64,000 bases of DNA, from positions 3,130,734 through 3,194,733 of the forward strand of contig JABAQM010000001.1 in the NCBI GenBank assembly GCA_019187105.1, read 5' to 3'. The position numbers and the translations under genes were made by a program. The stretch is from Fimbriimonadaceae bacterium. Its GTDB lineage: Bacteria; Armatimonadota; Fimbriimonadia; Fimbriimonadales; Fimbriimonadaceae. Below the pieces are notes generated by a model. The model was not told the DNA's origin, ran no database searches, and worked only from the letters and a program-made list of their open reading frames with translations. Below are positions 23,070 to 30,733 of the stretch, one piece after another; position 1 is the stretch's first letter; each line of letters begins with the position of its first letter.

Positions 23070-24257
23070 ATGCCTATCGTATCCGTTCGCATTCCCCAAA
23101 TCGGTGAGGGCCTGCAAGAGGCCCGACTGGTTGCCGTCTTGAAAAACCCTGGCGATACCGTCAAGCGCGATGAGCCGATCTATCAGATGGAGACGGACAA
23201 GGCGGTGATGGACGTCGAATCGCCGTACGAAGGCGTGCTCGTCGGCTGGTCGGCGGCGGTGGACACGATCCTGCCCATCGGCGACGAGGTCGCCACCATG
23301 GAGGTCGCCGACGGCGTGACCGAGGTTCCTGCCGCCCACGGTTCGCCCGGCGCAGCGACCACAGCAACCGCAACCGCTCCCGCTGCGGCAGCCGCCTCAT
23401 CCGGCTCCCGTCGTCTGGACGTCCCGCCTCGGTCGCGGGCGTATGCGAAGGAGAAGGGCCTTTCCGACGCTGACCTGGAAGGGATTCCGGCTGCCGGATC
23501 CAAGCTCATGCCGTCGGATATCGACGCCTTCTTGTCGGGTGGGGGAGCTCCGGCGCCGGCTGCGACCAGTGACGCGTTCGTCGAGGTGCCGATGGGTCAG
23601 AAGCAGCGGCTGCTGAGCTCGCGTCTGGTTCGCGGCTCGCAGCTCGTGGTGCCCGGCACGATCACCGTAGCATGCCGGTGGGGCGCCATCGAACAGCGAC
23701 GCAGCGCCTACAAATCGAGCGGCGGAGACTTCCAGCCGTCTGCGTTTACACTCTTCGCCTTTGCCGTGGCCCAGGCACTCAAGCATCACCCGGCGCTCCG
23801 GTCCACGATGATCGGCGACGCAACGATCCGCACTTACCATCATGCAAACCTGGGCATCGCCGTCGCCTTGCCCGGCGACGAGCTGGTGATGGCGGTGGTG
23901 GAGGATGCCGACGCCCTGCCGTGGCGCGACTTTGCCAACCGCACCCGGGAGCGCATCGAAACGGCTCGGGGAGGCCAGGATCAGGCAACGGAAGCGTTGA
24001 CTATCAGCTTGACCAATATGCAGGCGTTCGGGCTGCGCGATGCCGTGCCCGTCGTCGTCCCGCCCGCGGTAGCGACGCTCTTTTTGGGCGAGCCTTACAA
24101 CGGACTCGACCAGGACTCCAACGAGCCCCGGCTCATGCGGTACGTCAATCTGGCCCTTACGTTCGACCACCGGATGATGAACGGGGTCGGCGCCGCCGAG
24201 TTCCTGAACGCGGTCAAGCAGAACGTTGAGGGTATTGACGCACTGGTCGGCGAATGA
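23070..24257 (+). CDS. Dihydrolipoamide acyltransferase (E2 of a 2-oxoacid dehydrogenase)
   Basis: E2 core that passes an acyl group from lipoate to CoA. Domains in order: lipoyl domain at 1-~78 with the lipoylated Lys in METDKAVMDVESPYEG; an Ala/Thr-rich linker; the E1/E3-binding domain at about 112-150 (VPPRSRAYAKEKGLSDADL, GIPAAGSKLMPSDIDAFL); and the catalytic domain ending FDHRMMNGVGAAEFL. The active-site His is present, but the usual HRxxDG reads HRMMNG, Asp replaced by Asn. It heads a tightly overlapping operon with a biotin carrier and HMG-CoA lyase, favouring a branched-chain 2-oxoacid substrate; E1 and E3 are not in the window. Confidence 0.88.
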   Translation: MPIVSVRIPQIGEGLQEARLVAVLKNPGDTVKRDEPIYQMETDKAVMDVESPYEGVLVGWSAAVDTILPIGDEVATMEVADGVTEVPAAHGSPGAATTATATAPAAAAASSGSRRLDVPPRSRAYAKEKGLSDADLEGIPAAGSKLMPSDIDAFLSGGGAPAPAATSDAFVEVPMGQKQRLLSSRLVRGSQLVVPGTITVACRWGAIEQRRSAYKSSGGDFQPSAFTLFAFAVAQALKHHPALRSTMIGDATIRTYHHANLGIAVALPGDELVMAVVEDADALPWRDFANRTRERIETARGGQDQATEALTISLTNMQAFGLRDAVPVVVPPAVATLFLGEPYNGLDQDSNEPRLMRYVNLALTFDHRMMNGVGAAEFLNAVKQNVEGIDALVGE

Positions 24258-24982
24258 GGCCTCTGATTGGCATAACCGCGATTCCCACGAGCGATCCCGC
24301 CGATCCGCGGGGTGGTGGCAACTTCAGTCTTTATTGGAACTATCCCGAGGCCGTTGCCAAGGCTGGCGGTGTGCCAGTGATCCTGCCTTGCCATGCCGAT
24401 CCCGCGACCGTTATGTCGCTCATCGACGGCTGGCTGATTCCGGGCGGGATCGATATGGACGCAAGCCACTACGGTGAAGAAAACCACCCGGCATGTGAGC
24501 TGCAGGATCCATCACGAATCGCCTACGAGCGAAGGCTTTGGGAGGCCATGCCCACGGGTTTACCGGTGCTCGGCATCTGCTACGGCGCTCAATTCATCAA
24601 TGTCTTGCACGGAGGGGGCCTGGAACAGCACATCCCAGACCGGAAAGAGACCGCCGACCATGTCAGTGGAGCGATGCAGACCTACGGCGTCGAACCGGGT
24701 TCCCGGCTCGCCCATATTCTGGGTTCCGATCGGGCCGAGGGAAGATCATTCCACCACCAGGCGATCGACCACCGGATTGGCAGCGGGCTCCGGGCGGTGG
24801 CGTGGCACGAGGATTCGACGGTCGAGGCCATCGAGGGAACCGGCGATCGCTGGATCATCGGGCTTCAGTGGCACCCGGAACGGTCGATGGGCTCGCCCAC
24901 GTCCGATCGGATCTTCGATGCATTCGTTGTCGCGGCGGCACGCTACCAGGAGGCTAAGCACGGTGTCCAAGTACCGAGTTAA
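24254..24982 (+). CDS. Class I glutamine amidotransferase-like hydrolase (peptidase C26, PuuD-like)
   Basis: A 242-residue gamma-glutamyl hydrolase-type protein. It opens with MRPLIGITAIPTSDP and has GWLIPGGIDMDASHYGE, the nucleophile Cys in PVLGICYGAQFINVLHGGGL, SFHHQAIDHR, and the catalytic His-x-Glu in GLQWHPERSM. The best-known relatives cleave gamma-glutamyl-GABA in putrescine degradation, but no other puu genes are here. It overlaps the E2 gene by ATGA and the next gene by 20 bases, so it belongs to the same operon. Its role there is unclear. Confidence 0.85.
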   Translation: MRPLIGITAIPTSDPADPRGGGNFSLYWNYPEAVAKAGGVPVILPCHADPATVMSLIDGWLIPGGIDMDASHYGEENHPACELQDPSRIAYERRLWEAMPTGLPVLGICYGAQFINVLHGGGLEQHIPDRKETADHVSGAMQTYGVEPGSRLAHILGSDRAEGRSFHHQAIDHRIGSGLRAVAWHEDSTVEAIEGTGDRWIIGLQWHPERSMGSPTSDRIFDAFVVAAARYQEAKHGVQVPS

Positions 24983-25400
24983 CGGGGTCGAAACCGAGTT
25001 TCCAAAGGACGTTGAAGCGACCATCAGCCCACTCTCCGACCGGTTGATGGTACGAACCGCTGACGGTGCGCATTCGGCTGTCGTAGCGCGTACGGGGGAT
25101 AAGACCTTGGTGAGTTACCAGGGCAGGGTGTACGAAATCCAAAAGGCGAGCCTGGCCGGCGCGGGCCCTACTGCAAGTGGAAACGGCGAGGCGCTGGCCC
25201 CAATGCCGGGCTTGATCGTCGATGTGCTGGTGGGGAACGGAGAGGCGGTCACGAAGGGCCAAAAGCTGCTGATCCTCGAGGCGATGAAGACGCAGCAGCC
25301 AGTCTCGGCGCCTTTCGATGGGGTGGTCGAGAACCTTGGTGTCGCAAAGGGCGACCAGGTTGTCGAAGGCCAGCTGCTTGTCAAGGTCAAGCCGGCATGA
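24963..25400 (+). CDS. Biotin carboxyl carrier protein/domain
   Basis: A 145-residue carrier whose C-terminal ~70 residues form a biotinyl domain: ALAPMPGLIVDVLVGNGEAV, the biotinylated Lys in LILEAMKTQQPVSAPFDG, and GDQVVEGQLLVKVKP. The N-terminal half (SKYRVNGVETEFPKD and LVSYQGRVYEIQKA) matches the spacer of acyl-CoA carboxylase alpha subunits. I place the start at GTG 24963, with AGGAGG 9 bases upstream, inside the end of the preceding gene. It carries no biotin carboxylase domain. With HMG-CoA lyase next (ATGA overlap), a 3-methylcrotonyl-CoA or related carboxylase is the likeliest parent enzyme. Confidence 0.88.
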   Translation: MSKYRVNGVETEFPKDVEATISPLSDRLMVRTADGAHSAVVARTGDKTLVSYQGRVYEIQKASLAGAGPTASGNGEALAPMPGLIVDVLVGNGEAVTKGQKLLILEAMKTQQPVSAPFDGVVENLGVAKGDQVVEGQLLVKVKPA

Positions 25401-26281
25401 TACGAATTGTGGAAGTTGGTCCCCGCGACGGGTTACAGAACGAGCCGATTCCGATCCCGACCGACGTCAAGCTCGCGTTTATTGGCCGTTTGCTGGAAGC
25501 TGGACTCAAAGAGATCGAGGCAACCAGCTTTGTCTCTCCGAAGTGGGTGCCGCAGCTCGGCGATGCCGCCGAACTATGGCCGGACCTTCCTGCAGGTGGC
25601 GTCTACAGTGCACTCGTTCCAAACCTCAAAGGGCTTGAGCGGGCGCTGCAAGTCGGTGTGGAGCGGATCGCCATCTTCACCGCAGCCAGTGACGAGTTCA
25701 CGCGGAAGAACATCAACATGTCGGTGGACGAGTCGCTCGCCGTCTTCGCCGAAGTCGCCGCTGCTTTTCGAGAGGCGAGACCCAATGGGTGGATTCGGGG
25801 GTATGTCAGTACCGCCTTCGAATGCCCTTATGCAGGGCGAATTGACCCCAAGCGAACGGTCTGGGTGGCTGAAAAACTGGTTGATATTGGTGTTAACGAG
25901 ATAAGCATCGGCGACACCATCGGCGTGGCATCACCCAAGGAGGTGAGATCGCTGACACCTATGCTGAATGAGGCCGTGGGAAGCGATCGCTTGGCCTACC
26001 ATTTCCATGACACGAGGGGTACCGCTATCGCCAACGTGGAGGCCGCCATGGAGCTTGGCGTGTGGCAGTTCGACTCGGCGGCGGCTGGACTTGGGGGCTG
26101 CCCCTATGCAAAGGGTGCTGGAGGCAACCTGGCTACCGAGGATCTGGTCTACCTGCTCGAACGCGAAGGGATCGAGACGGGGGTCAATCTTGAGCTTTTG
26201 GCACAGGCATCCCAACCGGTCCTGGCACACCTTGGTCGCCCGCCGATGTCGAAGGCGCAGCTAGCGGTCTTGGCCGAGTAA
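25397..26281 (+). CDS. mvaB: Hydroxymethylglutaryl-CoA lyase
   Basis: Cleaves HMG-CoA to acetyl-CoA and acetoacetate, the last step of leucine breakdown. The 294-residue TIM barrel begins IRIVEVGPRDGLQNEPIPIP and has IEATSFVSPKWVPQLGDA, YVSTAFECPYAG, EISIGDTIGVASP, the metal His-x-His in LAYHFHDTRGTAIANV, and the signature catalytic Cys loop AGLGGCPYAKGAGGNLATED. All are diagnostic of the family. Last gene of the E2-amidotransferase-biotin carrier-lyase operon. Its final 98 bases overlap the convergent membrane-protein gene. Confidence 0.93.
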   Translation: MIRIVEVGPRDGLQNEPIPIPTDVKLAFIGRLLEAGLKEIEATSFVSPKWVPQLGDAAELWPDLPAGGVYSALVPNLKGLERALQVGVERIAIFTAASDEFTRKNINMSVDESLAVFAEVAAAFREARPNGWIRGYVSTAFECPYAGRIDPKRTVWVAEKLVDIGVNEISIGDTIGVASPKEVRSLTPMLNEAVGSDRLAYHFHDTRGTAIANVEAAMELGVWQFDSAAAGLGGCPYAKGAGGNLATEDLVYLLEREGIETGVNLELLAQASQPVLAHLGRPPMSKAQLAVLAE

Positions 26282-27137
26282 GCGCAAAAACGGCCATGCC
26301 GACCGAGAGGACGGCAACCGCAAGCGTCATCCACTTTTCTTCACGATTGAGATTGAAAGCGTCGAGATTAACGAGCAAGACGCACAGACCGATCGGCACC
26401 AGAGCGGGGAGCATGCCTAGCGAAATAGGACCGATCTGCACGCTACCAAAGGCAATCACGATCCCGATGTAGGCAAGAAGAACCGCAACGACCCACCGAA
26501 ATGTCTGCTGGGTCTTCATCCTGAAGCGAAAGAGTGCGATAAAGAACATCGCCAGGAAGAAGAAGTCGGCCGGGCCGACGTACGCCATGGGCGCACCCGT
26601 GAGACTTGGGACGCTTGCGGCGACATTTCGAAAGATCTGTGGGTGGGCGGCAAGAATCCTCTGGGTCGGACTGTCGGGCCAAAAAATCGCAAGCATGTCG
26701 AACCCGGCCAAAAAGATAGCGACCGGTGGAATGAGGTTAGCTTCCTTGAGAAGGATGGCCAGCAATGCTCCGAGACCGACACACCAGATCGGCAGCCCAA
26801 GTTGAGCAAGAGCTTCCCCAAAGTGCATGCCAAACGACTCCGGCGGTGAAGCGCCCCGAAGCATCACACCGACTGCCTGGATTACGATGCCGGACACCAG
26901 AAACACGACGCCGTTTCGGACCGTCCAGGTGTCGGAACCCACGCGATACAGGGCGATGATCGGGAGACCGACGAAGAGAAGAGTTAGCAGAATGTTGACC
27001 GGTATGATCGCTGCGGGTGCGAGTCCAACGAAAGGAAGCCCAAGCCGCAGGATGAACAACAGGGCAAGAACTGCGAAGAAGGCCAGCGTGCCCTTTCCAA
27101 TCCCGGCTTTAGGTGCTTGCTGCGGCGTAGATTCCAT
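26184..27137 (-). CDS. Polytopic membrane protein of unknown function
   Basis: A 317-residue protein with roughly nine hydrophobic segments, such as LAFFAVLALLFILRLGLPFV, NILLTLLFVGLPIIALY, GVVFLVSGIVIQAVGVML, WCVGLGALLAILLKEA, FFFLAMFFIALFRF and WMTLAVAVLSVGMAVFAL, and a Pro/Ala-rich cytoplasmic-type tail. No family is recognised. The start at ATG 27137 follows a 29-base overlap with the glycosyltransferase gene, so the two are co-transcribed. The tail region (98 bases) is antisense to the end of mvaB. Confidence 0.7.
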   Translation of the reverse strand: MESTPQQAPKAGIGKGTLAFFAVLALLFILRLGLPFVGLAPAAIIPVNILLTLLFVGLPIIALYRVGSDTWTVRNGVVFLVSGIVIQAVGVMLRGASPPESFGMHFGEALAQLGLPIWCVGLGALLAILLKEANLIPPVAIFLAGFDMLAIFWPDSPTQRILAAHPQIFRNVAASVPSLTGAPMAYVGPADFFFLAMFFIALFRFRMKTQQTFRWVVAVLLAYIGIVIAFGSVQIGPISLGMLPALVPIGLCVLLVNLDAFNLNREEKWMTLAVAVLSVGMAVFALTRPRPLAAPSTSAGDQGVPGPVGMPVPKAQD

Positions 27138-28299
27138 TGGAGCTTGAATTCCGAATAGCCTCGCGGTAAACGGCGACGACCTTGCTCGCGGTGACTTCGG
27201 GAGAGTACGCCCTTGCCGTGGCTTGGGCTTCGCGTGACAGCCGGACATAGAGGTCGTCATTTTCCAGGCATGCCGCGATACGATCCGCGATCACTTCGGG
27301 GTCGTTGCGGACGAGGAAGCCGTTGACCCCGTCTTCGACCGCTTCTGCCGCACCACCCCCTTGGACGACGACACTGGGCAAGCCGTAAGACATTGCTTCC
27401 ACGACGACCAAGCCCTGAGTTTCGGTCATCGAGGAGAAGACAAAAAGGTCGGCAGTTGCATAGTACTCGCTGACACGTTCGCGCGGAATGTACCCGGTGA
27501 ACTCCACACGGTCGCCGATACCTTGGTTTCTGACCTCGGCCTCACAGTCCCGCCGGAAGGGCCCGTCCCCAACGATGATGAGGTGGAGTCGGGGGTCGCC
27601 ACGCATGGCTAGGCTGGCCGCCTTGATCAGGGTGAGCATGTTCTTCTCTCGCGCGATGCGACCGACGTAGAGGAGAACTTTGGCGTTGGGGTCGATACCA
27701 AGGCCGAGGCGAGCCTCACTGCGATCCCGTGGAGCTGGGGGGGAGACCCCGGTCGAGATAACCGTCATGGGAGTCTGAACGGAATGTCTGCGGAGCCATT
27801 TCTGGGCAGCCTCGCTTGGTGTAATCACATGATCTACCGAATCGAAATAAAAGTTCGTATGTTTTGCCGTTTTATATCGCACGTACCACTTAGGAAAAAA
27901 CGGAACATAGTGTACATACTTATCATATAGTGTGTGGTACGTGGCAACGATTGGCAGATCGTGCGACTGTGCCCATCTCAGTCCCACAAAACCGATGGTG
28001 AACGGCGTATGGGAGTGAATGACATCGAATGTGTGACGACGGAATTCCCGAAGCATCGGATAAAAGGGGGGAATGGCAAGCGGATAACCCCTCGTCCATG
28101 GGGTCTGGAAGGCAGGGAAGCGGTGGATGTTCGGATCCCGGTCTTGATGACGGAAGTGAGACGCCGTAAACAGGTGGACCGAGTGCCCCTGTCGTCGAAG
28201 CTCCCTGATCAGTAGATCGATGCTGATGCTGACACCGTTAAGGATCGGCAGAGCACTGTCGGAGAACAGCGCGATCCGAAGGGGCGCGCTCTCCAGCAC
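27109..28299 (-). CDS. GT4-family glycosyltransferase
   Basis: A 396-residue GT-B fold enzyme that transfers a sugar from a nucleotide donor to a lipid or glycan. The N-terminal RIALFSDSALPILNGVSISI and HSHTPFTIGFVGLRWA resemble diacylglycerol or phosphatidylinositol glycosyltransferases (PimB/UgtP-like GT4). The C-terminal donor half has LLYVGRIAREKNMLTLIKAA, IVGDGPFRRDCE, and the E-x7-E motif in SSMTETQGLVVVEAMSYGLP. The start is GTG 28299, 5 bases after the stop of the upstream HTH gene. The acceptor is unknown. Confidence 0.88.
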   Translation of the reverse strand: MLESAPLRIALFSDSALPILNGVSISIDLLIRELRRQGHSVHLFTASHFRHQDRDPNIHRFPAFQTPWTRGYPLAIPPFYPMLREFRRHTFDVIHSHTPFTIGFVGLRWAQSHDLPIVATYHTLYDKYVHYVPFFPKWYVRYKTAKHTNFYFDSVDHVITPSEAAQKWLRRHSVQTPMTVISTGVSPPAPRDRSEARLGLGIDPNAKVLLYVGRIAREKNMLTLIKAASLAMRGDPRLHLIIVGDGPFRRDCEAEVRNQGIGDRVEFTGYIPRERVSEYYATADLFVFSSMTETQGLVVVEAMSYGLPSVVVQGGGAAEAVEDGVNGFLVRNDPEVIADRIAACLENDDLYVRLSREAQATARAYSPEVTASKVVAVYREAIRNSSSNGIYAAAST

Positions 28300-28304
28300 G
28301 TGCT

Positions 28305-28895
28305 TTATCCTTCTGGGTGCCGGCCGTGCTCTTCGACAAACTTCACGACGCCGCTCAACCGGAAGCGGCGCTGGCCGCCTTTCGTCCGGTGGTGGGTCAA
28401 CCACTCGCGGTTGGTGTAGCGCCGAACCGTTGCCGGGCAAACGCCGAGCAGGCGGCTAACTTCCTCAAGGGTGAGCTCCGGATCGAGGAGACGTCGGATC
28501 AGTTCCTGTCGAGTCTCTTTGAATTCACCGCGGTAGTAGTTTGCGGTAACGGAGTCGTCGAAGAAGCTGCTGAGAAAATCGATGTTCTTGGGCAGATATT
28601 GCCAGATCGCCTGGATTTCGGGGTCGATCTGCTTGATCTCAGGAGTGGCCTTTACCCGCCGTGGTCGCGGGGCGCTTAGGTGCCGCTTCTTGAACTTCGT
28701 CGCCACCTTGCCCGGACGGTCGAGGAGCGCAGACGCCGACTTCTTGGCATCGTTGGCGCGAAGGTATTCACCAATCGACGGAATGTCGACGACGCCGTCT
28801 TTAATTCCGTTTGTGACTCCTGATTCCTTCGCAGTCTCGGCATCCTGGAATGCCTTCTCAATGTATGCAAGTGGATCGAACTTCTGTGAGGACAC
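28305..28895 (-). CDS. MerR/excisionase-type helix-turn-helix protein
   Basis: A 196-residue protein with a C-terminal winged HTH of the MerR/BldC/excisionase type (about residues 140-190): LTLEEVSRLLGVCPATVRRY followed by a wing with RTKGGQRRFRLSGVVKFVEEHG. The N-terminal ~130 residues are charged and have no domain I recognise (Lys/Arg patch FKKRHLSAPRPRRVKA). GTG start at 28895 with AGGAG 10 bases upstream. It precedes the glycosyltransferase in one operon and may regulate surface glycan synthesis; that link is positional only. Confidence 0.75.
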   Translation of the reverse strand: MSSQKFDPLAYIEKAFQDAETAKESGVTNGIKDGVVDIPSIGEYLRANDAKKSASALLDRPGKVATKFKKRHLSAPRPRRVKATPEIKQIDPEIQAIWQYLPKNIDFLSSFFDDSVTANYYRGEFKETRQELIRRLLDPELTLEEVSRLLGVCPATVRRYTNREWLTHHRTKGGQRRFRLSGVVKFVEEHGRHPEG

Positions 28896-28975
28896 TAACC
28901 CTTTCTCCTACTGTAGCTGCCTGGCAGCAAGGCTGTATTTTACTTCAATGGAACGTGGCATTGCCGCCACAGTAA

Positions 28976-29980
28976 CTAGACGATGAACATGGCATCGCCG
29001 AAGCTCAAAAACCGGTAATTCTCGCGTAGCGCCTCCTCGTATGCCGAAAGCAGGTAATTCAGCGGGCAGAACGCCGAAAGCATCACCAAGAGCGAGCTTT
29101 TCGGCATGTGAAAATTTGTGACAATAGCATCCACGACTCTCGGCTGAAAGCCTGGCCTGATGTACAGAGTGGTTTCCGTTTCGCCCGATTCGACGTGTTT
29201 GGGTCCGGTGGCAAAGGTCTCCAAGGTACGAACCGTTGTCGTACCCACCGCCACCACTCTTCCAGCCGTGCCGTTGATGGCTTGCTGGGCTTCGGGGTCA
29301 ATGCGGCAGCGTTCGCCGTGCATTCGGTGGTCCTCGATCTGATCCACCTGGATGGGACGAAACGTATCGATGCCGATATCCAGAGAAACTCGGACGATCC
29401 CTACCTGCCTTTCTTGGAGCCGTTGCATCACGGCATCATCCAGATGGAGACCGGCCGTAGGTGCAGCCGCGCTGCCCGGTCGGCGACCAAAGACGGTTTG
29501 GTACCGGGATTCTAGTTCGAGCGGCTGGCGGATGTAGGGTGGCAAGGGGACTTGGCCGACGTCCTCCCATGGGGTCTCTTGCCTCATCCAGCGAAGCTCC
29601 CGATGGCCTTCGGAAAGATCACGCACCACCTCCGCTTCGCCGACGTCGAATCGAATGCGAACGCCCGGTCTTAGGGTGCGGGCCGGCCGGACGAGGGCGA
29701 CCACATTGCCAGGCGTGGCTGCAGGGCGAATAATGAGTGCCTCGACCTTCCCGCCGGAGGATTTCCATCCGATTAATCTTCGCGCCGTCACCCGTGTCTC
29801 GTTGAGGACTACAAGGTCGCCTGGGTCCAGCAGGTCGGGCAGCTCTCGAAACTGTCGGTGACTGACTTCACCCGTTGTCCGATTGAGGACGAGCAAGCGG
29901 GAACTGCTTCGGTCGTCCAAGGGCACCTGCGCTATACGGTCTTCGGGCAGGTGGTAATCGTAGTCGCTTAATCGAGCGAT
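28976..29980 (-). CDS. queA: S-adenosylmethionine:tRNA ribosyltransferase-isomerase, probable AUC start
   Basis: Transfers the ribosyl moiety of SAM to 7-aminomethyl-7-deazaguanine in tRNA, making epoxyqueuosine. Clear family motifs include DPGDLVVLNETRVTARRL, SAAAPTAGLHLDDAVMQRL, RVSLDIGIDTFRPIQVD, VVAVGTTTVRTLE, and NFHMPKSSLLVMLSAFC. The first GTG (29926) would remove the conserved N-terminus: upstream and in frame the sequence reads LSDYDYHLPEDRIAQVPLDD, the expected QueA opening. No ATG, GTG or TTG precedes it, but an ATC codon (29978-29980) lies 7 bases after GGAGG, giving a 334-residue protein of normal length. It overlaps the HAD gene by 13 bases. Confidence 0.9.
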   Translation of the reverse strand: MARLSDYDYHLPEDRIAQVPLDDRSSSRLLVLNRTTGEVSHRQFRELPDLLDPGDLVVLNETRVTARRLIGWKSSGGKVEALIIRPAATPGNVVALVRPARTLRPGVRIRFDVGEAEVVRDLSEGHRELRWMRQETPWEDVGQVPLPPYIRQPLELESRYQTVFGRRPGSAAAPTAGLHLDDAVMQRLQERQVGIVRVSLDIGIDTFRPIQVDQIEDHRMHGERCRIDPEAQQAINGTAGRVVAVGTTTVRTLETFATGPKHVESGETETTLYIRPGFQPRVVDAIVTNFHMPKSSLLVMLSAFCPLNYLLSAYEEALRENYRFLSFGDAMFIV

Positions 29981-30678
29981 CGAATCGCCTCCAGCAGGTC
30001 GGTGAGGCGAGCTAATCGGAAACCTTCCGACTTGGTTGATCTGCGGTCGAGATGAAATGCCTTCATACCCACGCCCTTGGCACCCCGATAGTCATCGATA
30101 AGGTCGTCACCGACGTGTATGACTTCATCGACCGTCAGGCCAAATCGATCCATCATGATCTGAAAGATCGCTGGATCTGGCTTTTCGACACCTTCCTCTA
30201 AGGATGCAATCGCAAACTCGAAATAACCCGCCAGATCGGTTATCGAAATCGCCCGGTGAAGGGTGACGTCCCAGTTGCTGAGGATCGCCAGTCGCAAGCC
30301 GGCAGCCCGAAGCGCTTCAAGCGCCGGCAGCACGTCGCAGTAGGGTGAAAAGTGGGTTTGGAACGGTCCGAAAAGCCGCGCGTCGGCGTGCTCAAGAATG
30401 TCGGTGAGCCTTCCGTCAGGAATAGAGAGATCCGAAATCCACTCGGCCGTAACCTCTTCCCAGAAGCCTTGGCAGGCCAGTTGGTCCTTCGTCAAATTGA
30501 GCCGAAGATAGTCGGGCCAACGGCGCCTTAGGATCGCGTCATAGCGGGATCGAGCGTCTGGGCGGTCGACCTCGAAGCCAAGTTCCTCAACGATGCCAAC
30601 GGCAAACGCGCTGGGTTGCCAGTCGATCCGGAGGAGGGTCCCGGCGCAGTCCAATGATACGGCTTTGATCTTGCCCAA
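29968..30678 (-). CDS. HAD-family hydrolase (REG-2/HDHD3-like)
   Basis: A 236-residue HAD phosphatase. Motif I is SLDCAGTLL: the nucleophilic Asp is present, but the usual second Asp (DxD) is Ala, as in the REG-2/HDHD3 branch. Motif II is LAILSNWD, motif III the Lys of EKPDPAIFQIMM, and motif IV GDDLIDDYRGAKGVGM. A helical C1 cap lies between. The substrate is unknown. Its end overlaps queA, so the two are co-transcribed and translation of queA may depend on it. Confidence 0.82.
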   Translation of the reverse strand: MGKIKAVSLDCAGTLLRIDWQPSAFAVGIVEELGFEVDRPDARSRYDAILRRRWPDYLRLNLTKDQLACQGFWEEVTAEWISDLSIPDGRLTDILEHADARLFGPFQTHFSPYCDVLPALEALRAAGLRLAILSNWDVTLHRAISITDLAGYFEFAIASLEEGVEKPDPAIFQIMMDRFGLTVDEVIHVGDDLIDDYRGAKGVGMKAFHLDRRSTKSEGFRLARLTDLLEAIRSLD

Positions 30679-30685
30679 GGGTCAT

Positions 30686-30719
30686 AAAAAGGGGCTCGGC
30701 GAGATTATCGCCAAGCCCC
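30686..30719 (-). terminator. Intrinsic terminator of the citrate synthase gene
   Basis: On the minus strand GGGGCTTGGCGA pairs with TCGCCGAGCCCC (one U-G) around a 5-base loop and is followed directly by TTTTT: a textbook rho-independent terminator 15 bases after the gene. Confidence 0.85.
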
Positions 30720-30733
30720 GGGGAGGAACCAGC

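Noticed and set aside
24474-24962. Long N-terminal extension of the biotin carrier gene
   Set aside because: The extension is a shadow of the C26 hydrolase; GTG 24963 with AGGAGG fits the carrier's domain start.
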